Assembly (NCBI RefSeq): GCF_032854445.1
Contig: NC_088301.1
Coordinates: 58,292,512-58,356,511 of the forward strand
Origin: Liolophura sinensis
Lineage: Eukaryota > Mollusca > Polyplacophora > Chitonida > Chitonidae
DNA: 64,000 nucleotides
Direction: 5' to 3'
Shown here one piece after another: positions 25,501-37,825 of this stretch. Below the pieces are notes generated by a model. That model had not been told where the DNA came from. It was given only the letters and a program-made list of their open reading frames with translations, and made no database searches. Position 1 is the first letter of the stretch. Each line of letters opens with the position of its first letter. The translations under genes were made by a program, and so were the position numbers.

Positions 25501-28500
25501 TCGACACGAAGAGTATGCAGGAAGCTCTATACAGCCTTTGTGATCAATTGGAAGGTAGGCCTTATTATAAAGACGCCAACATTCAAACAGAACTCTTCAC
25601 ACCGTAGAGCCCTTGATTAGTTGAATGCTCCCAAAACAACAACGACCTGAATCTGGTATTAGTTACAGTTACTATTTCATTTACCTATTGGTTCCGTGGC
25701 CACCACCATAAAGCTCCTTTCATAGAATTTCCTAACGAAAATTGACTGCATAAATTTTACTTGGAATACCCTCTGCATTTTATAGTGATAGATCCAAGCT
25801 CTGTTCCAATGACATTTACAACTTATACAGGATCTTTCATCAGCTTACAGTTGGTAAACTTTTTCAAGGCACAAATTAAAAAAATCTCGATTGTTATGTG
25901 CTTGTGCTAATATTTAGGAATTGTAGATACTGAAGTCTCTATGCACCTCTGAACTACCGGTCTTAGTGGCAGTACTGTCAGTTTATGATCGTTTTCATAC
26001 TACGATCAAGAAATAAGCGGGGTAGCATGGCATGTAGATCTCAGATGTCTCCAGTTGATTTAATCAGTGGACAGGAGCAGTACCGAAGCAGGTTCATCAT
26101 CACGATATTTATAATTTCCTGACAAAATGTACGCTTTATAAAATGGAATGATGCAGTTTGTAAATAGCTCCTCTCCGATATAGGAGATAGTACCTGTAAA
26201 ACAACGTCCTTTTAAACTGGAATGGGGCAAAGGAGAGTCGATGCGTGTATCGTGTATCAATGGCTATGGAGATGTCCTCGGCTTCTATAAGGTGTGGTTG
26301 TCTTTTGGCATAAAGATCTCAGTGTTGTCCACGGTTGCCACAGAAACAGAAATAACGTATCATTGTTGGCGGACAGTAATGTTAGTTGAATCAAATACAT
26401 AAAAGGAATTGGTCTTTATCGTAGCTCCTTGCCAGCTAGTTATATCTCAATGGGAACGTAAAGACATCAGTCCTGGGCAGAAGTGAATTATCGAGATTGC
26501 AGTTAGGTGTATCATCTACTGCGCCGTTATATTAGGTATCACGCTGTGGCCCATCAAAGTCTTTTTTCGTAAATCAGGTCTATCCATCTAAATGTATCAA
26601 TGAAAGATGAATGTACGTCTGGTTTATTCGCCACTTTGTAACTCCCTTTGATTTTAAAAACAGCCCATGGAAGTAATCAGACTGGTATAGAAGATAAAAC
26701 AGACCAAAACGGTGTCATTAGGGCAGAAGGTTATTTTTCGGTGTATAAAGCGGCTTTACGATAGCCAGTTCTTGACACAATTCCCTGTTCTTGTATCCCA
26801 GAGAGTTTCCTCTTTGTGTACGTCACATACCGTACCTCCATCGTGGTCAGCCTGGCCAGGAGGCGATCTATGCCGTTAATGCGGGGCAAAACAATATAAC
26901 AATATAGAAATGTTTGGATATCTCTGTCTGTCAGCAGTTGTTGTTTTTTACATTTTATAATGTAATCAGACCATCGTTTTAAGTATGTCTGTGAACAGAA
27001 TATTGTTCAACAATATACAGGAAGAGTCATCAAAGAAAGTTCGACATATAGCTCTGACATTTTTAAACAATCTCAACGCAATGTGCAGTATATGCATATA
27101 TCACAAGCGTTCGTTAATTTGTGGATAATGTAATGAATTTTACAAAAAGGCAAACAAAAGACAGGTGTTTTCTAATTAAATATTATTTAGGCCTCGCCCT
27201 AGGCTGCTCACGGCGCTGTAACCTACAGACCTGTCAGCGTTTATTACGTTAAAGGACACAAAGCGTTACTCTGTTTCTTCTCCATTAATCATTTCAAGAA
27301 AGACACTTTATAGCATAAATCTGCTGTTGTCATCTTCACTTGTGTACAGATTCATCGAAGTGACGTTCCTCTGACAGCAATTATCGTGTAAAGAAACATT
27401 ATAGTTGACGTCATTACAGTATACCCACAGTATTCACTTTATCATGCATTTATGACTTAGTTTAGCTGTTCTTTGTGACATGGAGCAGCAATGTTCTGAT
27501 TAATGTTGCAAAAGACCTGACATCTTCAAGAAATACATAAACATAATTTGTTTTAGAACCCTCTATATCCAATAAGAATGAGACTCAAGTTCGTCCGGGG
27601 TAACATTATTTAAGATTTGGCCTATAATGTAATTTTGCGTTTGTCTCCAAGAACAATTTCAAGTTTTTTGGAGCGCACGAACTTCTTTGGCGCCACACTC
27701 GATTAACAGACTCCACGTTTCCCGACGCCTTGGTCCAGCAGTTGCCCTTTTTCGTCCTCAATAATATCTCCCATAATTTCTATCAAAATTTTGGCTTTGG
27801 ATCGACCCATTCTGCAGCTTAGGGCAGCGGTTCCAGATGGACCGGAGTTAGCCACTTCTTCCATGTTTTAACTTGTATTGTTCCTGGCACGTCTCTGTGA
27901 AATGACAACTGCTTTTATTGATTAATACAGACGGCTCTGATCAAATATGACTTCTGTCCGTGGTAGATTTCTCCTATCTAGCCAGAACGTGGCTCAACCA
28001 CACGCAAATTTGTAATGGATATACCAGTGTTTGTTTCACAGATACTAAATGATTTATTTCACCTTCGCTATCAAACGTGTTTCCAAGACTCGCAGCGCTT
28101 TATTTTCTTGTTAATGCTTGGTTCCAGGCATCGTCTGGTCATTTAAACGTTACATGATTACAAGATTCTTATCGGTCGTTCCACATATTTTTTGGAATAA
28201 AATAATAAACCAAAGTCGAACAATGTGGAATTTTTCCATGACCCAGTAATGACCAAGTATTAATGCCAGTGTGCTGGAAATATTGTCAATAGTATTGTGA
28301 CTGTTTGCAGTAATCACTTGCTACTTTAATCCATGTTTGGGACGACTTCTTGTGTCCAGTTTTATGTCAAGCGAAAGATTAATTTCTGTTCCAGAGGCCC
28401 GTCAGTATATGCCATGTATGCAGTCTCAACTGCACGGTTTCACAAAATGTGCAGAAGACAAACTTGGCGTCTTTGAGGAGCGTTCTAAGATAGCTGGTGG

Positions 28501-30485
28501 AAACATGGACAAAATAGTTGCTGCTAGTTGCAGGTAAGTAAGGATACTAAGACAAACGTGCTTTCCTACTTTGCCTAGCCCTTATTTAAATATTTTCTAT
28601 GACGGAACTTTGGCGTATTTCTCGTGATAAATGCACCGTTTATTCATGAAAATCGTGTGTTTGGTAATCATAAAAAATACTTCCATTCTGTGTCCATACT
28701 TCCAGTAATTATGAAACCCGGATAAGGCCATCATCAAACTATCGAACCATTGTTCCATGGTACGATGATGCGAAACGGTGGCATAATGACACGAAGCGAT
28801 TGTACGATGGCACGAAACGATGACATGATGCTAGCTTTGTAACATCGCTTCGTGCCGTAGTACCATCGCTTCGTGCCACCGTGCCATGCCTTCGTGTCAT
28901 CGTGCCACCCAGAGCACTCAAGAGTACTCACGTGACCAGAGCAGTACACTGTGGTCTTTAACGTCATTTTCCGCTACTGATACTTCTCCAATTTTTTTTA
29001 TACATACCCATATTAGTATTCCCCATATGGATTTGATTAGTGTCGATCGTTTACCCTTCACCGTGTACACACAGGAAGCGGAACTATAGTCTATTTATTT
29101 CAGCTCTCTGTAAAATCAGTCATTCTAGCTACCAAAATTGCCTCAAATCAGGGACATGTAACGTATTCTTGCACAGAAAATTAAGTTAGAGCACTTTTTA
29201 AAAATTCTTAATGTTAAACTGCATAAGCTTGCTTTCAACGGCAAGAAATCATTGCCTCGAGTGACGTCATAATTATTTAAAAAAAAACAGTGGCATAAAA
29301 CGAATATTGGGCTCACTTCAACATGTTTTGACGGACGATGAAAACAGTTACCTAAACTGCTAATCTGACACTGCCTTATTTGACATCAGTGGTTTTAGCA
29401 TAATGTAACCTTGATAAATAATTTTTTTATTTATTTTTATGATCTTACGGCAGTATGGTTTTACAGCTGGATGTTTTGTTATTAAAAAACAATATAGTCT
29501 ATTCAATGGAGTTTAACATTATGAATTAGAAAAATTTTTCTGTTACTAGCAAAAGGCAAATTTTGGGGGCGATTATGATTTTACAGATAGCTAAATATAA
29601 GTAACTGGCTGAAAGAATCCACTAGTAATAAAATGTAACCCGTCACTTGTTTTAAGGCCGATGGTAAGATGATGCGAAGCCATGTCATGATGGCACGAGG
29701 CGATTGCACAGCTTCGTGCCATTCCTGCCATCGCTTTACATCATCGTGCCATCTCTTTGTGCCATCGGTGGGCGACGGAACGTTGGTGTATTAATAGGTC
29801 TGTTTTGAATACATCTTCCGAACTGAACCCGTTATTTGCAGCATTCCCCATGAAGAAAACACATCTGCAATAATATTAAATATGTACGTGAACCAATTAA
29901 ATGTTTTCGAGTATATGTACCTGCTGTTTGGTAATTGGGGGAAATACAAGGTGTATGTTTATTATAATCAGACGCATAAGGTGACATAAAACACGATATG
30001 TCATTTTCCAGACTCAATCATTTTAGTGAAGTGATCTTCACTCTGTGAATATACGGCTGGAAACTGTGATTACCTTTAAAATATCACAATAAGAATAACA
30101 AGTCATCAAACATATAGTTTATAACTTAATCATAAATTAGACTCACCTTTCTGAAAAAGATTTTTGATATGGTTTAATTTTCAGCAAACGCTGTAATAGT
30201 TTTCTTGTACTGAGGAATGTCAAACTCTCTCGGTTACAGCATAAATAATCATTCATATGCTTCATTTTCAGTTTCATGAATATTGTGTATGATTGCCAGA
30301 CAACGGCCGTCCGAAAGCATTGTGGAGAATTCCCGGCCAAGTTCATTTTGAATATCATGAACGGTTTCCGCCCACCGTCTTGTAACGCTAGTGGGGCGGA
30401 AGTGGGAAGGGTGACATTGAATCTCATTGTGCAGTTGTTCTTCCTGGTTTTGTTCCAGTTGCTAATCGTGACTTTTATTTTATGA
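20291..30485 (+). CDS. secreted cysteine-rich protein, likely GPI-anchored (5 exons, 237 aa)
   Basis: I do not recognise the family. Exons are 20291-20354, 24743-24890, 25406-25554, 28395-28533 and 30272-30485. All borders are AG/GT and the phases agree throughout (64+148+149+139+214 = 714 nt). Exon 1 encodes MSTMAMKWIICLWTIICLKV, a typical signal peptide, so this ATG was chosen. The ectodomain (about residues 22-205) contains 12 cysteines and no transmembrane segment. Exon 2 reads YACNGDARQKAMHCIETLF; exon 3 contains SVHCVQSVMMSCENNQEQLH. The protein ends in a hydrophobic tail, LNLIVQLFFLVLFQLLIVTF plus IL, directly at the stop, preceded by SCNASGAEVG with small residues and an N-glycosylation site. 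That layout fits a GPI-attachment signal; a type I membrane protein without a cytoplasmic tail is the alternative. A possible AATAAA lies at 31423. Role unknown. Confidence covers the gene structure. Confidence 0.85.
21430..22490. other. GC-richer block in intron 1 with overlapping ORFs
   Basis: Within the 4.4-kb first intron of the cysteine-rich gene, this block is visibly richer in G and C than its flanks. It has ORFs of 127 codons (+, 21478-21861), 120 codons (-, 21441-21803) and 105 codons (-, 22132-22449). The plus ORF ends close to a GT donor-like site (aaggcgtgagt). I recognise no domain on either strand. It could be a decayed transposon or an exon of a nested gene. Confidence 0.35.
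22550..22593. repeat. (AT)n microsatellite
   Basis: A run of alternating A and T, about 44 bases, inside intron 1 of the cysteine-rich gene. Confidence 0.97.
23297..23345 (+). mobile_element. SINE tail fragment
   Basis: 'cattcttgggtacggcgtaa' followed by aactcaaataaacaaat matches the last 45 bases of the tRNA-SINEs in this window, plus orientation. No head is present. Confidence 0.75.
24325..24637 (-). repeat. dispersed repeat, long copy C (inverted)
   Basis: Reverse complement of the element at 12023-12345, sharing the same ordered blocks listed there. It lies in intron 1 of the cysteine-rich gene and ends about 105 bases upstream of exon 2. Confidence 0.85.
28741..28912. repeat. foldback element built of ATGGCACGAAG units, copy 1
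   Basis: The left half carries tacgatgatgcgaaac, atgacacgaagcgat and acgatggcacgaaacgat. The right half carries the reverse: catcgcttcgtgccgt, accatcgcttcgtgccacc and ccttcgtgtcatcgtgcc. The two arms could pair into a long, imperfect hairpin. It lies in intron 4 of the cysteine-rich gene. Confidence 0.85.
29658..29769. repeat. foldback element, copy 2
   Basis: It opens with ccgatggtaagatgatgcga and closes with tctttgtgccatcgg, so the outer ends are inverted repeats (ccgatgg / ccatcgg). Inside are gatggcacgaggcgatt and agcttcgtgccattcc. It shares the ATGGCACGA(A/G)G building block with the copy about 900 bases upstream in the same intron. A nonautonomous MITE-like origin is possible; no transposase is present. 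Confidence 0.8.
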
Positions 30486-31854
30486 CATCATCATTATCGA
30501 GTAATAGCGACATTCCAACAACGGATGCATTCATTTCACGGTGACTTTTACAACGACGTTTGTTAATTATTTCCCTCAATTCTGTCATTCATCCCAAATC
30601 ACCACGATTACATTTAGCAACAGTGGTAAGTAATGCTGGTCGATGGGTATATATTTGTACACGTCTGTGTGGAAAACATTGTAGGTCATAATTTACACTA
30701 GTACGATAACTGTAAATTGTTTTTGGTTTCTGGTGATACAGAGAAAGGAAATCAGCGTATGATATATGGTCACGCCCCGTCACACAATGTTAATTCATCC
30801 ACCGTGACTTGTGTTTCAAGGTAACACGATAAATTTCATTGTCTATAGATGCAAGTCCTTGCGCCATCCGCTCTATATGTTTTGTTTTCCACACTGTAGA
30901 TACATTGTTAGTTAAGTACTCATGATATCGCTGTATAATGGAATACCACTTCCTTATACTTTTCCTTTAATATAGTATTATGGGGCGTGATTGCTGTATT
31001 ATATATGTGATTGTTGCGCTTCGCTTATGTGAGATATTAACTTAGCATTTCATGTACTACCACTAGCTGACATACATCCTTCCGGTGCTCTGTTTATATG
31101 ACGTGTCTGACATTAATGTACGCTAGAGCTGTAAATGACAGGTGTAGACATACATGATACGACGACATACTATATAGGTGTTCGCTTTGTCATGCCTAAC
31201 ACTTGCTACACATACATCTCTCACTCCAAGTTTCAACATCCCAGGATATATGCTTGACATGTGAATCTCGCATTAGCTGTGAATATTGAGGTTTGCCATG
31301 ACAGAAACACTTTCTCCGACTAACCAGAGCCACACTGGGCTTCCCACCGACGGAGAAATCACTGTAGACGGTGCTTTATACTCGGGACTTTGTACCCTAC
31401 ATACTGTTTCTAAGTCTTGCCTAATAAAATTATTTTTCCAGGTAAGTTCCTCTGAGTCATATGTTTCGACACGTCTAGCGTTGTTTATGGCGCATGTAAC
31501 AACCGTATACTGTCACAACAGTCATACAGCATTGTAATAGTCAGTCATATCCATCAACCCCGGCCGAATAGGGGTATTCATCTGTCCGGGTAGTCAGATG
31601 GATTTGAATTTTGAGATGCCAAACAATTTCATTGTGAGCTCCAGGTTAGCAAATGCTTCACTTAAGTTGACTATATTGTATGCTGTTTTTATCTATTCTA
31701 TACTGAAATGCTGAAAAAATCTGTTTTCAATGTTATAACATCCACAGGGATATCTTGTGATATACGCAGGCGCGAGCAAATATAGAGATTTGTGTTGCAC
31801 AAGAAAATATAGAACCCGCAGGTGATATGTAGTGTATTTGGATACTTATTCTGC

Positions 31855-32245
31855 TAACATCGTAAGTGTACATTGACATTATTTAAGCATACAAAATGGT
31901 TTCATTTTTTCTTCTGATCTTGTAAGTGTACGTGAACAGTTATTCTTCCGGCATGATAAGTGTGCGTGGACATTACTTGAGCAGACAAAATGGCACGAGG
32001 AAGTAAGTAGGCAGACAAAATGGCACGAGGAAGTAAGTAAGCAGACAAAATGGCAGGACGAAGTTACTAAGCAGACAAAATGGCGTTACATTTTATTCCA
32101 GTATGGACAGTTCACATGTATAAATCCCCACAAATGTATGTGCACATGGACATTATTAGTCAAGAAAAAATGGCGTAATGTTTACCTCCAGCTTCGTAAG
32201 TGTACATATATACATTATTTAAGCAGGAAAAATGGCACAATAAAA
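31855..32245. repeat. nested tandem array around ACAAAATGGC
   Basis: A larger diverged unit (about 75-90 bp) contains gtaagtgtac, gacattatttaagca and ACAAAATGG; it appears near 31863, 31918, 32130 and 32190. Within it, 31979-32086 has expanded as a 30-bp unit, 'gcagacaaaatggcacgagg' + aagtaagta, for about 3.5 copies. Confidence 0.85.
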
Positions 32246-35200
32246 TGTGATTGAAAGTTGTTCAAAACCAAATGCGGCAATAATTTGCATCGCTAAAAGC
32301 AATAATACTTCAGCCGTCTAAATTTAATGTATGTACGCTTTTACAACCTTCTCCGTCCTACATCATTTTTTTTAGTATAAAACTTGAAGTGTACTGGATT
32401 ACTTCAAAAAATTTGTAACGATTCATGTAAAGAACATTCGAGATTGTGGTCGTCCAGTGATGCGATTCATTTATAACCTTTGAAATGGCTGTATGCCTAC
32501 ACGGTCATTATATTGATGATGTTTTTACTATATTGTTTAAGGTACGATGAAACATTCCCGGACAAAACAATACAATCTATCATATGAATCATTTGTACTT
32601 TACGAATGTTTACTGAACCGCTTTGAACTCATGGCGATCCGTTCTGGGTGAGTGGGAAGACTGGGTTGTACATAATAACAGTTAGATTTTGGGTATTTGC
32701 CAAAGTCGACAAAAGCTCGACCTCGGCCGTGTCTTCAGACTTTCAATACTTTGAAACAACTGACAGCATAAGGTCTGAACAAGGAGAACTACGATTAACC
32801 AACCAATAATTAGATGAATTGAATTCACGTTGTGGATACATTGTGGCCATGTGCAGCTATGTTTGTCCAGTCATAGTGAGCCAAATCAGAGCCGTCCTGA
32901 CGCTGTCAGCACTACAGAATGCCATTTGAACTTGACAGTTCAGACTACTGGATCAGTATGTTAGCATTTCCGCGGCTTCAGATAAAACTGGAATCGAAAC
33001 TCCTAATGCTTGAATCACGCATAACCACACAATGTCCAGAGAAACAAATTTAGCAATGGTTTGATTGACACTGTGGGTTTAGGCACCCTTCCACAGCTAT
33101 TCTGTAGCAATATGTGGTTTTGATCCAATTGTGCACTATACCGAAGGTCAGTTTGTAGAACTCTCAGGAGAACCAATAACTAAAGATTCGTCTCTCTCCT
33201 GGCCTTGTTCGAGATAATGCCCACTTCAGAGCAACATGCTCAAAGATTGGATTTCGCCTTAAATGGACGTCAGGAATTATGGGGTGCAAGACGAGGACTC
33301 GCTGCCTGACAAGTAAAACGACTCGACGTCAAGCTTAAGCTTCGTTTACAAACATCGGCGTGGATACAAGCGTTCGAAGATGAAGGATTATTTGCCGTGG
33401 TGACATTTCATGAAGCTTTACATGTGACTTGTATTCCATTTGGTATTGACGGAAGAGAGAAATTTAATATTGTATCTGTCGACTCAAATAAGGCTCGTAT
33501 TATGTCAAAAGGAGATAACCAATAAGCGAATCACTGTAGTATTGCATACTGACACTAGTCATAATATAACGTATGTAGTCTGGAAAAGCTTAATTTGTTT
33601 TTGAGTTACTGGTGCTATTGAAAGTTAATGTAGATTAGTTAAGCTGTCTGTTTTATGTCAAATTCACCTCGTTTTTCACGAACAATATCAGTATGAAAAA
33701 AATTTAAAGCGTTAACAATAATCATGCAAGACATGTGGGTAATTTGATGCAATTTGTATCCTGAAAGTCGGAAAAGCCAACTGAATCAAAGGAGTCGTCG
33801 AGAGGTTGAAAAGACATTTATGCCCTGCTTCCATGCGGTTGTGATAATCAAAATGGTATACAAATGCAGACAAACATTTTCATCTTACGTATGTGAATTT
33901 GGTTTGTTTATTCCATGTAATAGCAAAACATGAGCTACTGTTCCAGATGCAAAGTACAAGTGATGTGTAATAGGTTAAGTAACCAGACGACGTCATAGAA
34001 AAGAGTGCACACATCCACTCACAGGTGGCGATTCAGTTTCCTCTAAATAGATCAAGGCCTAATTGGCGTGACTTGGCTTCATCTGCGTTTGGCGTTGAGA
34101 TACAAGTTAAGATACATTTCGCATGGGGCCAACTAGAATAGCACTCCAGAGAGTTTGCAGGTGCTTGAATTTTGCTTCGTCATCCGACTAACATACTCTA
34201 GAACTATATGTATCAACGGTTTTATTCTGTTAAATAAATCTCGATGACAGCGACTAACAAAACTGGGGGCCAAAGGCCAACAGGCGAACCATTCCTGTTG
34301 TCTTGACAACTGGTAGAATAACGAAGTTCAATTTGTGACTATTTTTGAGGGAATGATTTCCAACCTGCAGGAGAAACACTTTCCAGTCGAGCTAGAGAAT
34401 GATGGATGATCTATTACAAAATACACTATTCAGAATACGATTTCATCTTAGCACCGAACCATCCCGCGAAATGAAAATTGTATACTCCGCCCTTATCTAA
34501 TGTCTAAGCGATCCTAATTGTCCTCTATCGGAAGTAATCGAGGATCTATTCCCGTCAATTGGAGACCTCAGCAATGGGTAATGAGATCCCGCCGTGCCAA
34601 GATAGGCCACGCAGACAGACACATGGGTTTACTCGCTACATGGAAAAGCAGGTCATTATTAACAGGCGTATAAAAACACCCACATATGAAGTCTGGTGAA
34701 TCTGTCAATGGGCCGCTTGACACTCGTGTTAATAGGAAGCGGTGCAAGTTACATCACAAATGTATTTAACGATCAGGCTAATTTACGTGCATGAGCCAGG
34801 CCAGTCTCTGGTCGCACTGGCTGTTCCTACAACCCAGCTACCTCACAGAAGGGAGTAATTAACATAGCTGAAATCTTGGAGGCAAGTGTGATAGGCTACT
34901 CACATATGACACCCATTTTCGAGTGCAATAAAATAAATATAGCAAACACAAACCTCAGCTGAGATAAGAATTTATTCAAATGCTGTCGACTAAATGAAGA
35001 TTTTTTTCCACTGCCCACAGTTAGGAGAAGTACACCAAATTTCTATAGACGTGACCCAATGTGTTTCACCTACGATATGTAGGTCCTGTAGTCCTGTATG
35101 CAGCTTTTACAGAGTGTGCGGGCCTATGTGAGGTAACATTGTCAGCAATATCTCTGTCGGGAGCCGGAGAATAAAACCTACAGGAAATCATTACATTTGA

Positions 35201-37199
35201 TGTCTGTCCGTACGTAATCAACATAGTATATGCTTCATTAAAGAAAGGAATCCGCATAGTTAAGGACAAGCGGGCAGGCAGTTTTGTAGAATAAACATTT
35301 TAGACGACGAGATGATGTATGTATGTTTAGCATTGACACCATAACATTGAGATTGGCGAAAGTATTCTAGATTCGAATTCTATATGCCCGCCAATAACAC
35401 GTTGGGGATGCGATGTAAAGTAACGCAGTACTGCTTTTAAGACAAAGCCAAGCGTAACATACTGGTTGGCCAAAGAGAAATATGCATCCACATTCACTAG
35501 TTGAAATTTACCTTTCCCCTAGTTCCACTAATTAATAATTGTTGAATAATATGTTAGTAGCAAGACACTAACAGGATCCCGCTGACATATCATACAAAAT
35601 GCTATAGTGTAAACTGCAATCGGGCACAGGCATCTCCACTTCATTCATCGTCATAGTTTTGTGTTGCCTAACTGTTAAATGTAGGACTGAAGAAAAGCCA
35701 TGAGGGCAATTACCGCTCGGAAGTAACCTCCCCTCTTGATTTGTCACAGTTTAACTCTAGGCCTACCTCACCGCAAATAGGCATACATGACCTGAAGGCG
35801 TTTGTAGACTTGATTTTATTGTACGGCTTGGCTTACAAGATATTAAATTTAATATCATTTCAAACGCTCGACGAATACAATGTTTCTTTTCATCCACTAA
35901 TTCACTTTAGACATCATTCAACAATCTCTGCCCTATAGCTGAAATAATTCTACTATAAGCATCGTTATCACAGTTCTGTTGTTTAAATATTCATGTAACA
36001 CATGTCTACACATGTCTACACATGTATGGTGGCTTTCTTACCCGTTTACTTATTTTGTCCATACTTCTCAGAACAGGATATCGATACAACCTTTCTTCCT
36101 AAGTTCATCTTTCTTTTCATACGCCAAGACGTCTGCATGGTGGTTTTTGTGCCCACTTAATCTTCGCCAAGCAGAGTTATTGCAATTTCCTTTGATCATC
36201 ACATTTGTTAGACCGCAGAGAAAATATTACATCCACAGTCCTTATTGCCTATACTCATCTCCAGCTGCATGTTGTTCATCGGGAAACGTGTAGCACGTGT
36301 TATTTCTGAAGGCACGGGGTGACAGTGTAAAATGTCACTTATGCATGGAAATAAAAAAAAAATGACAGGTATACACATGCACCACAGAACTGCGATCACC
36401 AATCGAGCACAAATACAAACGTTTTCACCGTCGTTAACTCATTCAAAGTTATCTCCCCTGTAAGGGGATATGTCCAACAGTTTGTGACTTTAATGACAAT
36501 GTCACCCGACTTCCTCTCATTAATAAGCTATTCCTGGGACATGTGTAGGAAAAGTCGGACAGCTCGAACAGCTAAGTCCAGTGCTTCATCCGTCAGACTC
36601 TCCAAACGTACTACAACATAAACTCACTCGATAAAATATATCCTGACAGAGGTCTTTACATGTTGTTCAGTAGTCTTACTTGAAATTCTGCTCCAAAATA
36701 AAGAGAGTAAAGTTACTCCGATAGTTGAATGAAGCTTCATTCTGGGTCAAGAAAGTAGGCCTACACATTAACGCGTCCGTTCTAGTCGTACAGAGATTGG
36801 AAGGTTGTGCCAAACAACAATTGCTTAGAGGATTTAATGTAAATTCTGCTCTGTTTGACTTATTTATCTTAATTTGCAAACCTACCTGAATCTATAAGTG
36901 TGGGGGTCACCGTAGTTTTAGAGATTGTTGTAGGTACGGTAGGGACGGTATGTGTTGTTGGTATCCTGAATGAAAAAAATCTACATAAGATATTATTGGA
37001 AAAATAAATAAGTACCGTACATACCTAGTGTTGTATAAAGACATTTTCTATTCTGTCCTTGAGTGTGACTATTGTGTGGACTGGGTCATAAATTTAAATT
37101 CTTTTGTTGAAAAGAAGGCATCTAATTACACAGTACCAAATTTCGCCTAAATTCATTTATATGACTGTTCCCGCCGCTTAATGATTAGGATCAGTAAGC

Positions 37200-37545
37200 A
37201 GAAAAACACTTGTGTTGAAATCTAACACAACAGCTTGCGTGGTCATTATTCACCACAGAAATGTGTTAACCCAACACAGTCATGTGTTAAAAAATGTGAT
37301 GTACACAGGTTCGTATTACAAAAGATGTGTTGAACAAAATTGAGGTAATTTATACTATACAACAGCATTTGCAACAAATATTGCGCATCACATCCAACAT
37401 ATCTTGTACTCAATTCTTTCAACGCCAGACCTTTTGGACAGAGATTGAGATAGAATGTTCAAATATGGCACAACACTTTTGTTGGAAAGAGCACAAGTTT
37501 GTGTTCATACAGCACACATGTCTTTTGTGTCAACAAGTATTTTTC
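37200..37545. repeat. patch rich in TGTGTT / AACACA inverted motifs
   Basis: It includes cttgtgttgaaatctaacac, tgtgttaacccaacaca, catgtgttaaaaaatgtg, gatgtgttgaac, tttgtgttcatacagcacac and ttttgtgtcaacaag. Several form short palindromes. The spacing is irregular, so it is either an old array or the ends of a decayed element. Confidence 0.45.
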
Positions 37546-37825
37546 AGAACGGTCAAGTTCAGACGCTAGGACACACGAGGTACTGTCGACGACGCTTGTG
37601 TGGACGTTTGCGCTTAGTCTAACGTTCATTTAGTCCCACTTATCTTCCACGGTTATGGTGTGCATGTGTGAATGTCAGCAACTTGCCGAAAGTCAATGAT
37701 TTACGCCGAGCAATCCGGTTTACCCAATCCATAAAAGTGCCCACCATCATGTACGTGAAAAAGTTGTGAATATGGCATCAAACAAGAGTGAAAAAAATAA
37801 CAATAAATAAAGCACAACGTCAAAC

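Larger units (their letters stand above)
30486..37825. other. intergenic stretch, no gene supported
   Basis: Only short ORFs (under 105 codons) with no family motif occur here. The first kilobase may include the 3' UTR of the cysteine-rich gene, with a candidate AATAAA at 31423-31428. A tandem array at 31855-32245 and a TGTGTT-rich patch at about 37200-37545 are listed separately. The rest shows nothing I can name. Confidence 0.55.
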
